The notes: generated from the sequence alone by a model not told the origin. A stretch of DNA of 43,547 nucleotides from Neobacillus mesonae (GCF_023715155.1 NZ_JAMBNQ010000041.1:1-43547), one strand, 5' to 3'. Positions 1 to 9,297 are shown, numbered from the stretch's first letter. A program made the numbers and translations.

Positions 1-61
1 GCTTGAACAATCTCTATTATAGAAAAAAGTGAGTTTTTTGTTTGGTCTAACCACTTGTCAC

Positions 62-86
62 CCACCCGCATAGCAGGTGGTTTTTT
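62..86 (+). terminator. Intrinsic terminator at left edge
   Basis: A five-base stem (CCACC / GGTGG) with a short loop is followed directly by six T residues on the plus strand. It probably ends a plus-strand transcript that starts left of the window. The next 100 bases hold no gene I can support. Confidence 0.5.
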
Positions 87-189
87 GTTTCGCACGCTAT
101 CGCGAGCTCAACGGACTAAAGTCGTAACAAAAAAAGACAAATCCGCAATAACCCCCTGCGAAAATGCCTTTTATTCCAAAAATAAATGT

Positions 190-1071
190 TCAACTTACTT
201 TCTTGAGTGCACGTTTTTTCGGGAAGGCTGGTTTTACTTCTGCAAAAAGAATGGCTGCCAAAATAAGCGCAGCGCCTAATACTATGCGGACCGTCAGTGC
301 TTCGTGTAAAAATAAAACCGAAAACACCATCCCAAAGAATGATTCCATTGATAGAATAATAGCGGCCTTCGTGGCTGTAGTAAGTTGGTGAGCCATATTT
401 TGTAAAAGATAAGCTATCGTTGTTGAAAAAACGGCTAAATACACCACTGAATAGATTCCTTCTTTTTCCACCGTTGTCGGGATATCCCCTTTGATCAGTA
501 CAACTACCAAACTAAAAAAGGCTGCCGACAAGAATTGGACCATAGTCAAAGATATGGCATCTTCATTTTTAACAAAACGATTGGTGTAAATGATGTCAAA
601 GGCAAAACCAACTGCACATCCAAGGGTTAATAGATCCCCAATATTAATCGTCATTGAACCCTGCAAAGACAAAAAGCCAATACCCGCTAAGGCCATAACC
701 GATCCGAACATTTCATACCCATCGATTTTACGCTTGAACAAAAAATAAGCAATAATGGGGACACACACAACATTGACAGCAGTAATAAAGGCATTTTTAG
801 AAGCAGTTGTATATTCCAAGCCGACTGTTTGGAAGGCAAATGAAATATATAAAATAGCGCCTAAAACAGTGCCTTTCCATATAACTGATTTTGTGAATTT
901 CTTGAATTTGCGTCTAAATAGGATGGTCAGTATAATAGCCCCTAAGGTAAATCTACCGGCCATCACTTGATAGGCATTCAAATATTCGAGTGCAATGGCG
1001 GTGACCACAAATCCGCTGCCCCAAACAATGGCTGTAATAAGCAGCATTCCATCCCCTAAATATTGTTTCAT
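190..1071 (-). CDS. DMT-superfamily permease (EamA family)
   Basis: A 293-residue integral membrane protein with about ten hydrophobic segments, arranged as the two EamA repeats typical of drug/metabolite transporters. The N-terminal segment carries the family-like WGSGFVVTA motif, and the tail after the last helix is short and basic (KKRALKK). The start at 1071 follows an AGGAGG ribosome site at good distance. Members export metabolites or drugs or take up small solutes; the substrate cannot be read from the sequence. It lies 93 bases downstream of the PucR-type regulator on the same strand, so the regulator may control it (inference). Confidence 0.85.
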   Translation of the reverse strand: MKQYLGDGMLLITAIVWGSGFVVTAIALEYLNAYQVMAGRFTLGAIILTILFRRKFKKFTKSVIWKGTVLGAILYISFAFQTVGLEYTTASKNAFITAVNVVCVPIIAYFLFKRKIDGYEMFGSVMALAGIGFLSLQGSMTINIGDLLTLGCAVGFAFDIIYTNRFVKNEDAISLTMVQFLSAAFFSLVVVLIKGDIPTTVEKEGIYSVVYLAVFSTTIAYLLQNMAHQLTTATKAAIILSMESFFGMVFSVLFLHEALTVRIVLGAALILAAILFAEVKPAFPKKRALKKVS

Positions 1072-1164
1072 GTCTCTTTTCCTCCTGACTACTTTAAAAG
1101 GATATCATGAGACGAGGAACAATAGTTTGATTTTAATTCTAAAAATATACGGTTATTTTTGGAT

Positions 1165-2328
1165 TCATTCCAAAACGTTCGTTGATTCTTTGTGAAGCAA
1201 ATATAATTTAACCGCCGCAGATACATGCTCATAAAAAACAAGTTCATTTTGAGATGGGGCTATTAATTGGCGGATTTTGGTCATCCGATAACGAATCGTA
1301 TTAGGGTGACAGTGCAGGGTGTCCGCCGCTTCTTTTACATTCCCTTTTCTTTTCACAAAAGTCACAGCTGTATTCAATAATTCGGGATCCCTTATAATGG
1401 GGCCTAAATAGGTTTCCACATAATGATTTGCGAATTGGGCATCTCTGCGATACAGTTCAATCAGCAATCGTTCGGAGGCCAGCTGGTCATAATAACAAAT
1501 GGGATCTAATTCTATTTTTCCAAACACACAAGCATAGTAAGCTTCTCGAACAGCAAGCTGAAGTTCAGACATTGTTTTATGAACCTGACTAAAACCCATT
1601 GTGAAAGGTTCAGCTGGAATGGCGTTAAGTTTCAGCCATTCCTTTAGCATTTTTTCGAATTGGAACTGTGAATTTTTTTCGGTGTAAAATACAAAAATAC
1701 TTTGTTTATATGTGCAAACCAGGCCGGATTTTAAAAATCCTTCCAATTGGAAAAAGGACTCCCTCCATTTGGAGTCTTTTTCTGGTTGTTTCAATTGGAT
1801 ATTGGCTGCCACGACATGCTCCTCAAATGGTGTACCCATCTGTTTTATGAAGGACTGGATTTGTTCCTCTGAAACTTCTTCATCAACAAGAGTTTGCATT
1901 ATTTTTTCCAACAAACACCGTTTATCCGCTTTCTTTAATTGGCTCATCGCTTCGAAAATGATGTCTTCAAAGAATTCATCCCCGCCGAAACACAGAATTG
2001 GAAAATGCTGCTCATTTGCAACATCCAGCACTTCTTGAGGCAGATCTTTGAAAATAACCGGTTTATATGCCAGGGCACTTACCTTTAAATCTATTAGATT
2101 TCTCACCGTATTCAATAATAGTTCAGGCTTTTCTTTTGCAAATAATAAGCTGCTGAGTACAATACTATGAGGATTGAAGGCCGTTTCTCTTACCTGCTGA
2201 ATCCCTGCTGCAAATTCAAAGTCCAAAATCTCCACACTTTGAATGGGTTTATTTAACGCATTGTCACCTGCTACAACAGAAAAATCTTTTGTAACTGACA
2301 ACTGCAAAAAATCCTTTACAGTCATCAT
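1165..2328 (-). CDS. PucR-family transcriptional regulator
   Basis: The N-terminal ~120 residues look like the PucR purine-catabolism regulator domain (MTVKDFLQLS start, conserved LxS and AYKP-like segments). The C-terminal 60 residues hold the PucR-type helix-turn-helix with CHPNTIRYRM, the hallmark of this family. The length of about 387 residues fits small PucR/CdaR-like activators. I chose the ATG at 2328 because an AAGGA site lies eight bases upstream; an ATG at 2337 is also in frame. Such proteins usually activate a nearby catabolic or transport gene, and the permease just downstream is the obvious candidate. A weak hairpin overlaps the stop codon. Confidence 0.85.
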   Translation of the reverse strand: MMTVKDFLQLSVTKDFSVVAGDNALNKPIQSVEILDFEFAAGIQQVRETAFNPHSIVLSSLLFAKEKPELLLNTVRNLIDLKVSALAYKPVIFKDLPQEVLDVANEQHFPILCFGGDEFFEDIIFEAMSQLKKADKRCLLEKIMQTLVDEEVSEEQIQSFIKQMGTPFEEHVVAANIQLKQPEKDSKWRESFFQLEGFLKSGLVCTYKQSIFVFYTEKNSQFQFEKMLKEWLKLNAIPAEPFTMGFSQVHKTMSELQLAVREAYYACVFGKIELDPICYYDQLASERLLIELYRRDAQFANHYVETYLGPIIRDPELLNTAVTFVKRKGNVKEAADTLHCHPNTIRYRMTKIRQLIAPSQNELVFYEHVSAAVKLYLLHKESTNVLE

Positions 2329-2392
2329 GCCTATCATCCTTTCAAATTACATATAGAAATGATTATATACCAGGCTGCTTTAAGAATACATA

Positions 2393-3160
2393 TTATAGGT
2401 TGTAAAAAGATCTAGTATTTTCAAAAATTCTCTCTGCCGCTTCTTTTTGTGAGAGATTTTTTATTTTTGCAATACAGGAAATCGATTCATTCATCATGAT
2501 GGGATGTGTCATTTTTTCTGAAAAAGGGCCTTCGAACGGCCATGGACCGTCCGTCTCTACCATGATTTGTTCTAATGGATATGTTTGTACCAGTTTCTGA
2601 ATTTTGTCCTTATAAACGATTTCAGGTGTAACAGAAATAAAATATCCGTTTTCAATCATTCTCATAATCGTTTTGTAGTCGCCTTTAAACCAATGGAAAT
2701 GTGCTTTTCGTACAGAATGTTTTTCCAAAAGTCCGCAAACAATTGGGGCATCATCATAAACAGCATGTAAAGCAATCGGTTTATCCCATTTCTTTGCTAA
2801 TTGGATGAACGCCTCAAGGAGTTCAATGTATTGCTCATACTCCAAACGGGAAACTTTTTGCTCCTGTCTTAAATAATAAGGCAGCCCCACCTCGCCAACA
2901 GCGGCCATATCCTCTTTATGCAGAATCATCCAGTCTATTAACTTGTGAATTTCCTTTTCAGTTGGCAGAAGTTGTTCGGGATGAAACCCAAAGGCTGGCT
3001 TTACTTTTGGATATTTGTTTGCTAATTGAAAATTTCGTTTGCATGATTCCAGATCCGTCGAAACCGTCAGCAATGCTTCAACATCGGAATCTTCCAGTAT
3101 CAATTCTATCTCTTTTTCTTTGTATTGGTCTAAATGTATATGGGCATCAATTAGTTTCAT
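2393..3160 (-). CDS. TatD-family metal-dependent hydrolase
   Basis: A 255-residue protein with amidohydrolase/TatD features: the N-terminal metal motif DAHIHLD, a GEVGLPY segment with the conserved Glu, a HAVY histidine, HFHWF, and the C-terminal ETDGPWPF motif with the metal Asp. TatD relatives are Mg-dependent DNases or phosphoesterases of the TIM-barrel fold; the true substrate is unknown here. The ATG at 3160 has only a weak ribosome site. It follows fabHB by 33 bases with no terminator between, so the two may be co-transcribed. Confidence 0.85.
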   Translation of the reverse strand: MKLIDAHIHLDQYKEKEIELILEDSDVEALLTVSTDLESCKRNFQLANKYPKVKPAFGFHPEQLLPTEKEIHKLIDWMILHKEDMAAVGEVGLPYYLRQEQKVSRLEYEQYIELLEAFIQLAKKWDKPIALHAVYDDAPIVCGLLEKHSVRKAHFHWFKGDYKTIMRMIENGYFISVTPEIVYKDKIQKLVQTYPLEQIMVETDGPWPFEGPFSEKMTHPIMMNESISCIAKIKNLSQKEAAERIFENTRSFYNL

Positions 3161-3193
3161 ATATTTACACGCTTCTTTATTGAAATTTTCCTC

Positions 3194-4180
3194 TTAACCT
3201 AAATTCCATTCAATAAGCATGCCCGCATGTGCCAGGCCGCCGCCAAAACCATAAAGGAGCAATTTGTCCCCATTTTTGATGTTTCCTTCTAAAACACCCA
3301 TATCCAATGATAAAGGGATGGATCCTGCTGACGTATTACCGTAATTTACTAAACTATATAGTGTTTTTTCTATCGGAAGATCCACTTTTTCACATATAGA
3401 TTCAATGATTCTTAAATTTGCACTATGTGGGATAAACCAATCGACCTTATTTAATGGCAAAGACGCATTTTCCATAACGCTTTTTATCCCTTTTGGCACC
3501 GTAGTAACCGCCCACTTATATACTTCACGCCCATTTTGAACGAGTTTTCCCGTGTTGATAATCTCTTCTTCAAATATATGATGGGACAAGTTTGAGCAAT
3601 ATAGACTTTTTCCTTTTTCTCCTTCAGAACCTACGTTTGCCGAAAGAAAACCGGGCTGTTTTTCATCATACTCAACAAGAACGGCACCACCTCCATCCCC
3701 AAATAAAATGCAGGTAGACCGGTCTTCGAAATCCGTAATTTTCGACATGGCGTCAGCACCGATGACAAGAATTTTCTTATGCAATCCAGAAGTAATCAAT
3801 CCATTGGCAACATGCAGCCCATAGGTAAAACCTGAACAAGCAGTGTTAATATCCAATGCTCCAGCATTCTTAATGTCTAACTTTGCCTGCACCAAGGAAG
3901 CGACACTCGGTGTTTTGAAATCTGGTGTCATGGTGCAGACAATCACCATATCTACATCATCCATCGATTTATTATATCGTTCCATTAGATTTAATACGGC
4001 TTTATAGCTAATATCACTGGTAGATTCGTCTGACTGCACAATTCTACGTTCTTTAATTCCAGTACGCTGCACAATCCATTCATCATTTGTATCAACTAGT
4101 TTTTCTAAATCATAATTGGTTAATTTTCTTTCTGGTACGTAGGAGCCGATAGCAGTAATACGAGCTTTAGAATTTGGCAT
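3194..4180 (-). CDS. fabHB: Beta-ketoacyl-ACP synthase III (FabHB type)
   Basis: Condenses acyl-CoA primers with malonyl-ACP to start fatty acid synthesis. The catalytic triad is visible: Cys115 in NTACSGFTYG, His252 in IPHSANLR and Asn282 in NYGNTSAGS. The 328-residue length and motifs such as NDEWIVQRTGI and HSANLRIIESICEK match the B. subtilis YhfB/FabHB group rather than FabHA. I chose the ATG at 4180, which has AAGGTGG eight bases upstream, over the in-frame start at 4222, which lacks a good site. A FapR operator sits 48 bases upstream, so expression probably follows malonyl-CoA level. Confidence 0.93.
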   Translation of the reverse strand: MPNSKARITAIGSYVPERKLTNYDLEKLVDTNDEWIVQRTGIKERRIVQSDESTSDISYKAVLNLMERYNKSMDDVDMVIVCTMTPDFKTPSVASLVQAKLDIKNAGALDINTACSGFTYGLHVANGLITSGLHKKILVIGADAMSKITDFEDRSTCILFGDGGGAVLVEYDEKQPGFLSANVGSEGEKGKSLYCSNLSHHIFEEEIINTGKLVQNGREVYKWAVTTVPKGIKSVMENASLPLNKVDWFIPHSANLRIIESICEKVDLPIEKTLYSLVNYGNTSAGSIPLSLDMGVLEGNIKNGDKLLLYGFGGGLAHAGMLIEWNLG

Positions 4181-4227
4181 AAAAACCACCTTATAAAAAT
4201 TTGTTTCTTTATATTCTATCATCTATT

Positions 4228-4246
4228 ATTAGTATCAGGTACTAAT
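4228..4246 (-). promoter_or_regulatory. FapR operator
   Basis: On the minus strand the 19 bases read ATTAGTACCTGATACTAAT, an almost perfect inverted repeat matching the known FapR box (ATTAGTACCTGGTACTAAT) at all but one central position. FapR represses fatty acid and phospholipid genes and releases DNA when it binds malonyl-CoA. Its place just upstream of fabHB fits the Bacillus regulon. The call rests on the consensus match. Confidence 0.88.
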
Positions 4247-4279
4247 TTTATAAAAAACATGAAATGTCAATAAAAAGAA

Positions 4280-4315
4280 GCTGACCATTTGATTTTTAAC
4301 AACCTATTGATCAGC
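4280..4315 (-). terminator. Intrinsic terminator after the membrane-protein gene
   Basis: On the minus strand GCTGATCA pairs imperfectly with TGGTCAGC, followed by TTCTTTTTATT. It lies just past the stop of the gene at 4335-5390 and before the FapR box, separating the two units. Confidence 0.6.
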
Positions 4316-4334
4316 CATATACAATGATTACCTA

Positions 4335-5390
4335 CTATTTATTTTTCATCTTAAACTTCTCTTTTAAAACCGCTTTAAACTGAGCGAGCTCATCTACACG
4401 AATAGCAACCTGTTCGAATTCTTTTTTCATTCCCAAAATAAGAACGGCTTCGATTGGTCTTTTTAATTTTAGGATGACGTCTGGATGAACTTCTTCAAAA
4501 TCACGAGCGATAAAATCAATCGTATTTTTTGGAAGCTTTTGTTTTAATTGTTCAGGTTCCTCAATGATTTCAGCAATATCTGACCATTTAATTTCTATCC
4601 GTTTCATTAAACCGAGAGAAAGATAGATTTTTTCGTCGGTCAATAGAGCAGGATTATGGCGGACTGCTTGAATGTCACCTAAAAGGAAAATGACAGTATA
4701 AACATTGATGATCAGCAAAATCACCGACAAAATCATGGACTTTTCATGGAATAACCAGTGCAATCCTGCGGTTTCTATGATTACTGCATGAATTAACATG
4801 ATTTGCATCGCCATGTAACTCGATTTTTTATGCAAAGTAAAGACATTTGTCCATGATTGCGGACTACTTCGCCATGTTGCAAAAGCATAATAAAACATGA
4901 GCATTTCTGAACAAATAATGCGAATGACAGGATAAGACTTAATTTGGTCATCTACAGCTTTTGAAAAAGCAAAGATGACGGGAAGGGAACTATTTTTAAC
5001 AGTGCGGATGATTCGAGGTAAATATTTTACTAGTGTCACAATAACTAGTATTTCTAATAAAAATAATCCGCCTTCTACGGCAAATCCAATCCATATTACA
5101 GCTTCAAATGGCTTTAAATACTCCATTGGGATTAGAAAACGTATGGTGATGAGTCCTCCAGCAATTCCAATCACAAAGTTTTTCCAGTTTAATTTTCGTT
5201 TCCATGCCATTAATAAAAGCGGTGCAATGAACGCTAAATCAAACATGGAAGCTATAACTATTATGTTTGTATTTTCGGGCAATACCTGCAATCCAAAAGG
5301 TGTATGATACAAAGAATAATTGGAAGCTAACACCAGCATCATTAAGAAAAGAAATACATGACGGTTAAGAGTTCGTTTTAGGACCATCAT
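4335..5390 (-). CDS. Hypothetical multi-pass membrane protein
   Basis: About 351 residues. The first ~240 contain roughly seven to eight hydrophobic segments. The last ~100 form a soluble tail rich in charged residues (EIKWSDIAEIIEE and a Lys-rich end) that could be a PH-like domain facing the cytoplasm. I do not recognise a catalytic motif. Similar Bacillus proteins are often left as hypothetical. The GTG at 5396 opens the frame, but the ATG at 5390 (or 5387) has the GAAGGG site at a better distance. It stands alone between terminators. Confidence 0.7.
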   Translation of the reverse strand: MMVLKRTLNRHVFLFLMMLVLASNYSLYHTPFGLQVLPENTNIIVIASMFDLAFIAPLLLMAWKRKLNWKNFVIGIAGGLITIRFLIPMEYLKPFEAVIWIGFAVEGGLFLLEILVIVTLVKYLPRIIRTVKNSSLPVIFAFSKAVDDQIKSYPVIRIICSEMLMFYYAFATWRSSPQSWTNVFTLHKKSSYMAMQIMLIHAVIIETAGLHWLFHEKSMILSVILLIINVYTVIFLLGDIQAVRHNPALLTDEKIYLSLGLMKRIEIKWSDIAEIIEEPEQLKQKLPKNTIDFIARDFEEVHPDVILKLKRPIEAVLILGMKKEFEQVAIRVDELAQFKAVLKEKFKMKNK

Positions 5391-5444
5391 TGTCACCCTT
5401 CGCTTTTTCTTTTATCATACCATATTTTGCCTTTTTTGAATTTT

Positions 5445-5486
5445 AAAAACCCCGTCTATTTTAAAGGTTGTGAGAACGGGGTTTTT
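5445..5486 (-). terminator. Bidirectional intrinsic terminator
   Basis: AAAAACCCCGT and ACGGGGTTTTTT form a strong stem around a 20-base loop, with T runs on both strands. It ends the heptad-repeat gene and shields the membrane-protein gene downstream. Confidence 0.8.
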
Positions 5487-5528
5487 TAGTTAAATAGTGT
5501 TCAATTGTGGAATTCTCTTTGGAGCGGA

Positions 5529-6002
5529 TTAGTTGTTTTTCAACTTGTAAATTTCTCTGGAGTGTTCGGAAATCATACGGTCATAATACTCTAGGTCCGT
5601 TTTTACGGCCATCGTATTTTTAATTTCTTTGACATCATCAATAAGTGTGTCTACTTTGATTTCGAGGCTGTCAACACGTTCGTTTGTTTCAGAAATTTTA
5701 ATATTTGTGGCTGCTACTGTATTAATTAATTGATGCAGTAATTCCCCATGCCTTTTTTGTTCGCTTTCTACAGCTGTTATTCTTTCTTCCATGGCTGTCA
5801 TTCTTTCTTCCATGGCTGTCATTCTTTCTTCCATGGACTTCATTCTTTCTTCCATGGACTTCATTCTTTCTTCCATGGACGTCATTCTTTCTTCCATGGA
5901 CGTCATTCTTTCTTCCATGGACGTCATTCTTCTATCCAAGACGTCAATTTTTTGATCTAAGTGATCAAGTTTATCTAAAATCAGCTTAAGAATTTCTTCC
6001 AT
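5529..6002 (-). CDS. Heptad-repeat coiled-coil protein
   Basis: A 157-residue, highly charged protein with no signal peptide or membrane segment. Residues 26-74 are seven near-identical heptads of the form M-T/K-S/A-M-E-E-R, followed by a degenerate eighth (ITAVESE). The rest (TNERVDSLEIKVDTL) continues the coiled-coil pattern. Met sits at both a and d positions, giving a long parallel helix bundle. The ATG at 6002 follows GGAGGTG at seven bases; the longer frame to 6020 lacks a site. The function is unknown; it resembles small Bacillus proteins with phage-tail-fibre or chaperone-like coiled coils only in shape. Confidence 0.75.
   Translation of the reverse strand: MEEILKLILDKLDHLDQKIDVLDRRMTSMEERMTSMEERMTSMEERMKSMEERMKSMEERMTAMEERMTAMEERITAVESEQKRHGELLHQLINTVAATNIKISETNERVDSLEIKVDTLIDDVKEIKNTMAVKTDLEYYDRMISEHSREIYKLKNN
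5781..5927 (-). repeat. Coding 21-bp tandem repeat (seven heptad units)
   Basis: Seven contiguous 21-bp units encode the M-x-x-M-E-E-R heptads. The units differ at only a few positions (ACG/AAG and TCC/GCT codons), and adjacent units are the most alike, as expected from recent slippage duplication. Copy number can change without a frameshift. Confidence 0.9.
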
Positions 6003-6111
6003 TTTTTTCACCTCCCTCAATCATTCATTATAGCAGATTCATGTTGGTTTTTGTCGATATGTTTAACTTTGTTAAACAAAATTTTTAAAAAATAAATCAG
6101 GTACGAATTAA

Positions 6112-6747
6112 CTAATCCTTGATAATCAACCCCAATAATGATGCGAATTGAATGGCCTGATAGGATGAGACCTTGCATCCTTTTAAATCACTCATCGATA
6201 CTGTTAAGGTATCAAACGTAGAGGTGCTGATATCAATCCCTTTTAAAGATGTTTGCTCAAAGTTTGCCCCGTCAAGGTTACAAACATGAAAAATAACCGT
6301 CTTCAATTTGCAGTCATAAAAATCCGTGTTTTTTAATGCCGCCTCATGAAAAATAACCTTTTCCAGCTTTGATTCTCCAAATGCTGCTAAATTTAAAACG
6401 GAATAATCAAATTGTACATTTCCCAAACTGGATTCCGAAAAATTGGTCCCTACTAATTTACAGTTTTTAAATGTAACTCGGTGCACGGATGACTTACTTA
6501 AATCAGTATTGGATAAATCACAGTTTTCAAAAACCACATCTGTTATATCAATATATTGAAAATCCGTATGATTGAACCGGCAATTCTTAATGATCATATT
6601 GGATAACCGCACTCTGCCAGGGGCTTCATTTTCAAAATTCGAATCCAAGACCATACAGTCTTCTAATTCGGAATCCTCATTTTCATAAATGTCATTAAAA
6701 TTTTTTAAAGGGTATTCATTAGAAATTCGGGGGCTGTCTATTTTCAT
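6112..6747 (-). CDS. Pentapeptide-repeat protein
   Basis: 211 residues with about twelve A/N/T-D/N-L/F-x-x repeats from residue ~55 to ~190 (for example NTDLSKS, GTNFSES, NTDFYDC, GANFEQT), predicting a right-handed quadrilateral beta helix. The first 50 residues are acidic and non-repetitive. There is no signal peptide, so it is likely cytoplasmic. Some family members mimic DNA and bind gyrase (Qnr, MfpA), but I see nothing that proves this role here. The start has a GCGAGG ribosome site. Confidence 0.8.
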   Translation of the reverse strand: MKIDSPRISNEYPLKNFNDIYENEDSELEDCMVLDSNFENEAPGRVRLSNMIIKNCRFNHTDFQYIDITDVVFENCDLSNTDLSKSSVHRVTFKNCKLVGTNFSESSLGNVQFDYSVLNLAAFGESKLEKVIFHEAALKNTDFYDCKLKTVIFHVCNLDGANFEQTSLKGIDISTSTFDTLTVSMSDLKGCKVSSYQAIQFASLLGLIIKD

Positions 6748-6812
6748 ACTTGGCCTCGCTTTATTAGAATATTTTTATTGAATAGTTAATCAAAATTTTA
6801 ACATAAAAAAAT

Positions 6813-6836
6813 GATGCCTGACGAATGTCAAACACC
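6813..6836 (-). terminator. Intrinsic terminator after the lipoprotein gene
   Basis: On the minus strand GGTGTTTGAC pairs imperfectly with GTCAGGCATC, followed by ATTTTTTT. Its arms resemble those of the hairpin at 7630-7664. Confidence 0.6.
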
Positions 6837-6844
6837 AAATAAAG

Positions 6845-7498
6845 TTATTTTAAAGACCAGCCGCCTTTTTCAACATAACCGACCACTTGTAATATATTTT
6901 CTTTAGGACCCTCAGCACTTATGTAATGGAATTGCCCGTCTTCTCCTTTGAAAACCCAGGCTACAACAAAATAGGTTCCTTCTTTATAGCTTCCATAAAC
7001 TTGCAGTGCATCATATTTACCAAGAGTGACTTTTGCTCCTTTTATATCCTGTCCCCCGCCGCTTTCCATATTGGCAGCTACAATATTTGCGTATGTTTCT
7101 TCATTTGCGTCTTTACCCGCATCCTTGAAAACGTTTATGGATATGATTTGAGAGCCGTCTTTACTGCTGATTTGATAACTGGTATTTGGATTAACATCCT
7201 TAAAATTAACCCAGTCTAATGGTACCTGTACATACCCAAACCCTTCTTTACCAACCTTTTTCATTTTCTCCAGGCTTATCTCGTTTTTTGTTTCTTCTGT
7301 TTTATTGGCATCTGTTTCAGTAAGATTTTCAGGAGTCTTTTGAACACTTTCTTTTTCTGCTTTTTTCTGTTGTTCATCATTATGTGCTGTCGCATTGCTT
7401 TTTGTGCTAGCCCCTTCCTGCTGATTTGAACAGGCCATTAAACCAGCAACCATTGCCAATGAAACAATCCCCTTTAAAATAAATCTGTAGTTCACCAT
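6845..7498 (-). CDS. Putative lipoprotein
   Basis: 217 residues with a type II signal peptide: a short basic start, a hydrophobic stretch and a lipobox-like VAGLMAC, with Cys23 as the likely lipidation site. A ~55-residue Lys/Glu/Thr-rich linker follows, then a globular domain (~140 residues) with GFGYVQVPLDWVNFKD and an EGTYFVVAWVFKG-like segment. The protein should be anchored to the outer face of the membrane. I do not recognise a function. GGGGAGGAGAG precedes the ATG. Confidence 0.8.
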   Translation of the reverse strand: MVNYRFILKGIVSLAMVAGLMACSNQQEGASTKSNATAHNDEQQKKAEKESVQKTPENLTETDANKTEETKNEISLEKMKKVGKEGFGYVQVPLDWVNFKDVNPNTSYQISSKDGSQIISINVFKDAGKDANEETYANIVAANMESGGGQDIKGAKVTLGKYDALQVYGSYKEGTYFVVAWVFKGEDGQFHYISAEGPKENILQVVGYVEKGGWSLK

Positions 7499-7629
7499 CT
7501 TTCTCTCCTCCCCATTTTTGCTTTTATCTTTATATCAGCAATGAACCTCACGATAATACCATAATAAGGAAATTACATAAACGGATTTTTGATTTTCAGG
7601 AAAATAGTCCCATGACGTTAAGAAAAAAC

Positions 7630-7664
7630 GGTGCCCGACACCTCAATAACAGATGTCAGGCACC
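7630..7664 (-). terminator. Intrinsic terminator after the ABC-F gene
   Basis: GGTGCCTGACA and TGTCGGGCACC form an 11-bp stem with one wobble, followed by TTTTTT after one G, five bases past the stop codon. Confidence 0.85.
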
Positions 7665-7668
7665 AAAG

Positions 7669-9297
7669 CTATGATTTTAATTCCCTTAATAATCGCATGA
7701 TTTCATTCAATCTTTGATCAAGCACAGTGTAGGTCTCATCTTTTTTCGTTAAAAAACTGATTTTACCTAGAATTTCCTGCTGTTCATTTTCAAGCTCGAG
7801 GCGTTTCAGTTCCAGATCGTCTTTTGAAGCGGCCTCCATTATGGGAGACCTTACCTGGTGATCTTCAATCACCCATTTTTTATTTGTAATTTTTTCAATA
7901 AAATAGCGGTCATGGGAGACAGCAAGTATTGTCCCATTATACTCCATGAGTGTCTGTTCCAGCTGTTCCCGTGATGGCAGATCTAGATGGTTCGTGGGTT
8001 CATCTAATAGGAGTAAATCCTTTTCCTCAAGAATAAATTGCATTAACTTACACTTAACCCGCTCGCCCATGCTCATATTACTTATCGGTTCAGTCCATTG
8101 CGAGGCATTAAACCCTAAGTGTTTCATTACATTTTGCACTTTTCCCCGCTCAGCAAATGTTTCTTTATAGAAAAATTGTTCAGGTGTTTGCTGTAATGGC
8201 AAATCAAAAACTTCCTGTGTCAAATAGCCGACTTTTGCAGCCGAAGAAATCCAAATGTTCCCTTCTGAGGGTTCTTTTCCCATTAAGATATTAAGAAAAG
8301 TGGTTTTTCCGCTGCCATTTGGTCCAATTAACGCAATCTTATCTCCTGTTTGGATTGTTAAGTTTACATGTTCAAATAATAACTCACTGCCGAAGTGCTT
8401 TTGAAGATCCTTTACTTCCAACAGCCGCTTGCCTTTCTTTTGATTTGGAGGCAAAGAAAATTGAACGGTGTATTCTGGAGTGAGCCGCTCTATCCTTGAT
8501 TTTGCAAGCTCGTTTTCTAACTGTTTTTGTTTAGATTTTATCTGGGAATCCATTCGTTTTGCCTTCACCCGGTAAAATTCTTTCATTCCTTCTTGCTTAG
8601 TGGATTGTTTGTGGGCCTTTTCAGACCAGGAAGATAAGTTCTGCAGCTGATTTTCGACTTGTTTGATCCGCTTTTGCTGCTGGTTATATGCATTTTGCTG
8701 GGCTTTTCGGCTTTCTGTCCGAACTGCCCTATAGTGAGAATAATTCCCCTCATACTCTGTAATCTTCTTATCTTCGATTGCCCATATTTTTGTGGCAATT
8801 TGATCTAAAAAATTTCGATCATGAGAAACCGTAATGATGATGCCAGGATAGTTTCGAATAAAGTTGATAATCTGACGGGCAGCAGCTTCGTCTAGATGAT
8901 TGGTAGGCTCATCTAGTAGCAGCATGTCAGCATTTGCAGCAAAACCTTTGGCTAATCTTGCCTTTAATTTTTCGCCCCCGCTCAAATGTTCATAATTCTT
9001 CATTGGTACCGAGAGCTTTGCTAGAAGATTCCGTTCATCTGCATGTACTAACTGATTCTTATAAACCGCTTGCTCCTGCCTGACAAATTCTGTCTGTATG
9101 GTGTATTTCCAATCCATACTGCCAGCTGGCATTGTTATTTCACCTGCAATGATTTGTAAAAGTGTTGATTTTCCAGCTCCGTTTTTACCAACAATGCCTA
9201 TCACTTCATTGCTTTTCACATGTAAAACTTCTGCTTCGAATAAGAAAACTTCATTAATGGAAAACTGAAGGTCTTGTATCGTTATTATTTCTTTCAT
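7669..9297 (-). CDS. vmlR: VmlR-like ABC-F ribosome-protection protein
   Basis: 542 residues with two ATPase domains and no membrane segment, the ABC-F layout. Walker A motifs are GKNGAGKST (37-45) and GPNGSGKTT (~325), with signatures LSGGEK and MSMGER and two LLLDEPTNHLD Walker B segments. The long linker (~190-285) contains the WSEKAHKQSTKQEG block typical of B. subtilis VmlR, which displaces lincosamide, streptogramin A and pleuromutilin drugs from the ribosome. Close agreement along the whole length with VmlR supports the name. AGGCAGGGA serves as ribosome site. A drug-sensing attenuator precedes the gene. Confidence 0.9.
   Translation of the reverse strand: MKEIITIQDLQFSINEVFLFEAEVLHVKSNEVIGIVGKNGAGKSTLLQIIAGEITMPAGSMDWKYTIQTEFVRQEQAVYKNQLVHADERNLLAKLSVPMKNYEHLSGGEKLKARLAKGFAANADMLLLDEPTNHLDEAAARQIINFIRNYPGIIITVSHDRNFLDQIATKIWAIEDKKITEYEGNYSHYRAVRTESRKAQQNAYNQQQKRIKQVENQLQNLSSWSEKAHKQSTKQEGMKEFYRVKAKRMDSQIKSKQKQLENELAKSRIERLTPEYTVQFSLPPNQKKGKRLLEVKDLQKHFGSELLFEHVNLTIQTGDKIALIGPNGSGKTTFLNILMGKEPSEGNIWISSAAKVGYLTQEVFDLPLQQTPEQFFYKETFAERGKVQNVMKHLGFNASQWTEPISNMSMGERVKCKLMQFILEEKDLLLLDEPTNHLDLPSREQLEQTLMEYNGTILAVSHDRYFIEKITNKKWVIEDHQVRSPIMEAASKDDLELKRLELENEQQEILGKISFLTKKDETYTVLDQRLNEIMRLLRELKS

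Noticed and set aside
1..190. IS200/IS605 right end
   Set aside because: A hairpin near 62-80 is suggestive, but it has a T run like a normal terminator and no transposase sequence is visible.
5748..5960. Histidine/phenylalanine-rich plus-strand frame
   Set aside because: Antisense image of the heptad repeats in the coiled-coil gene.
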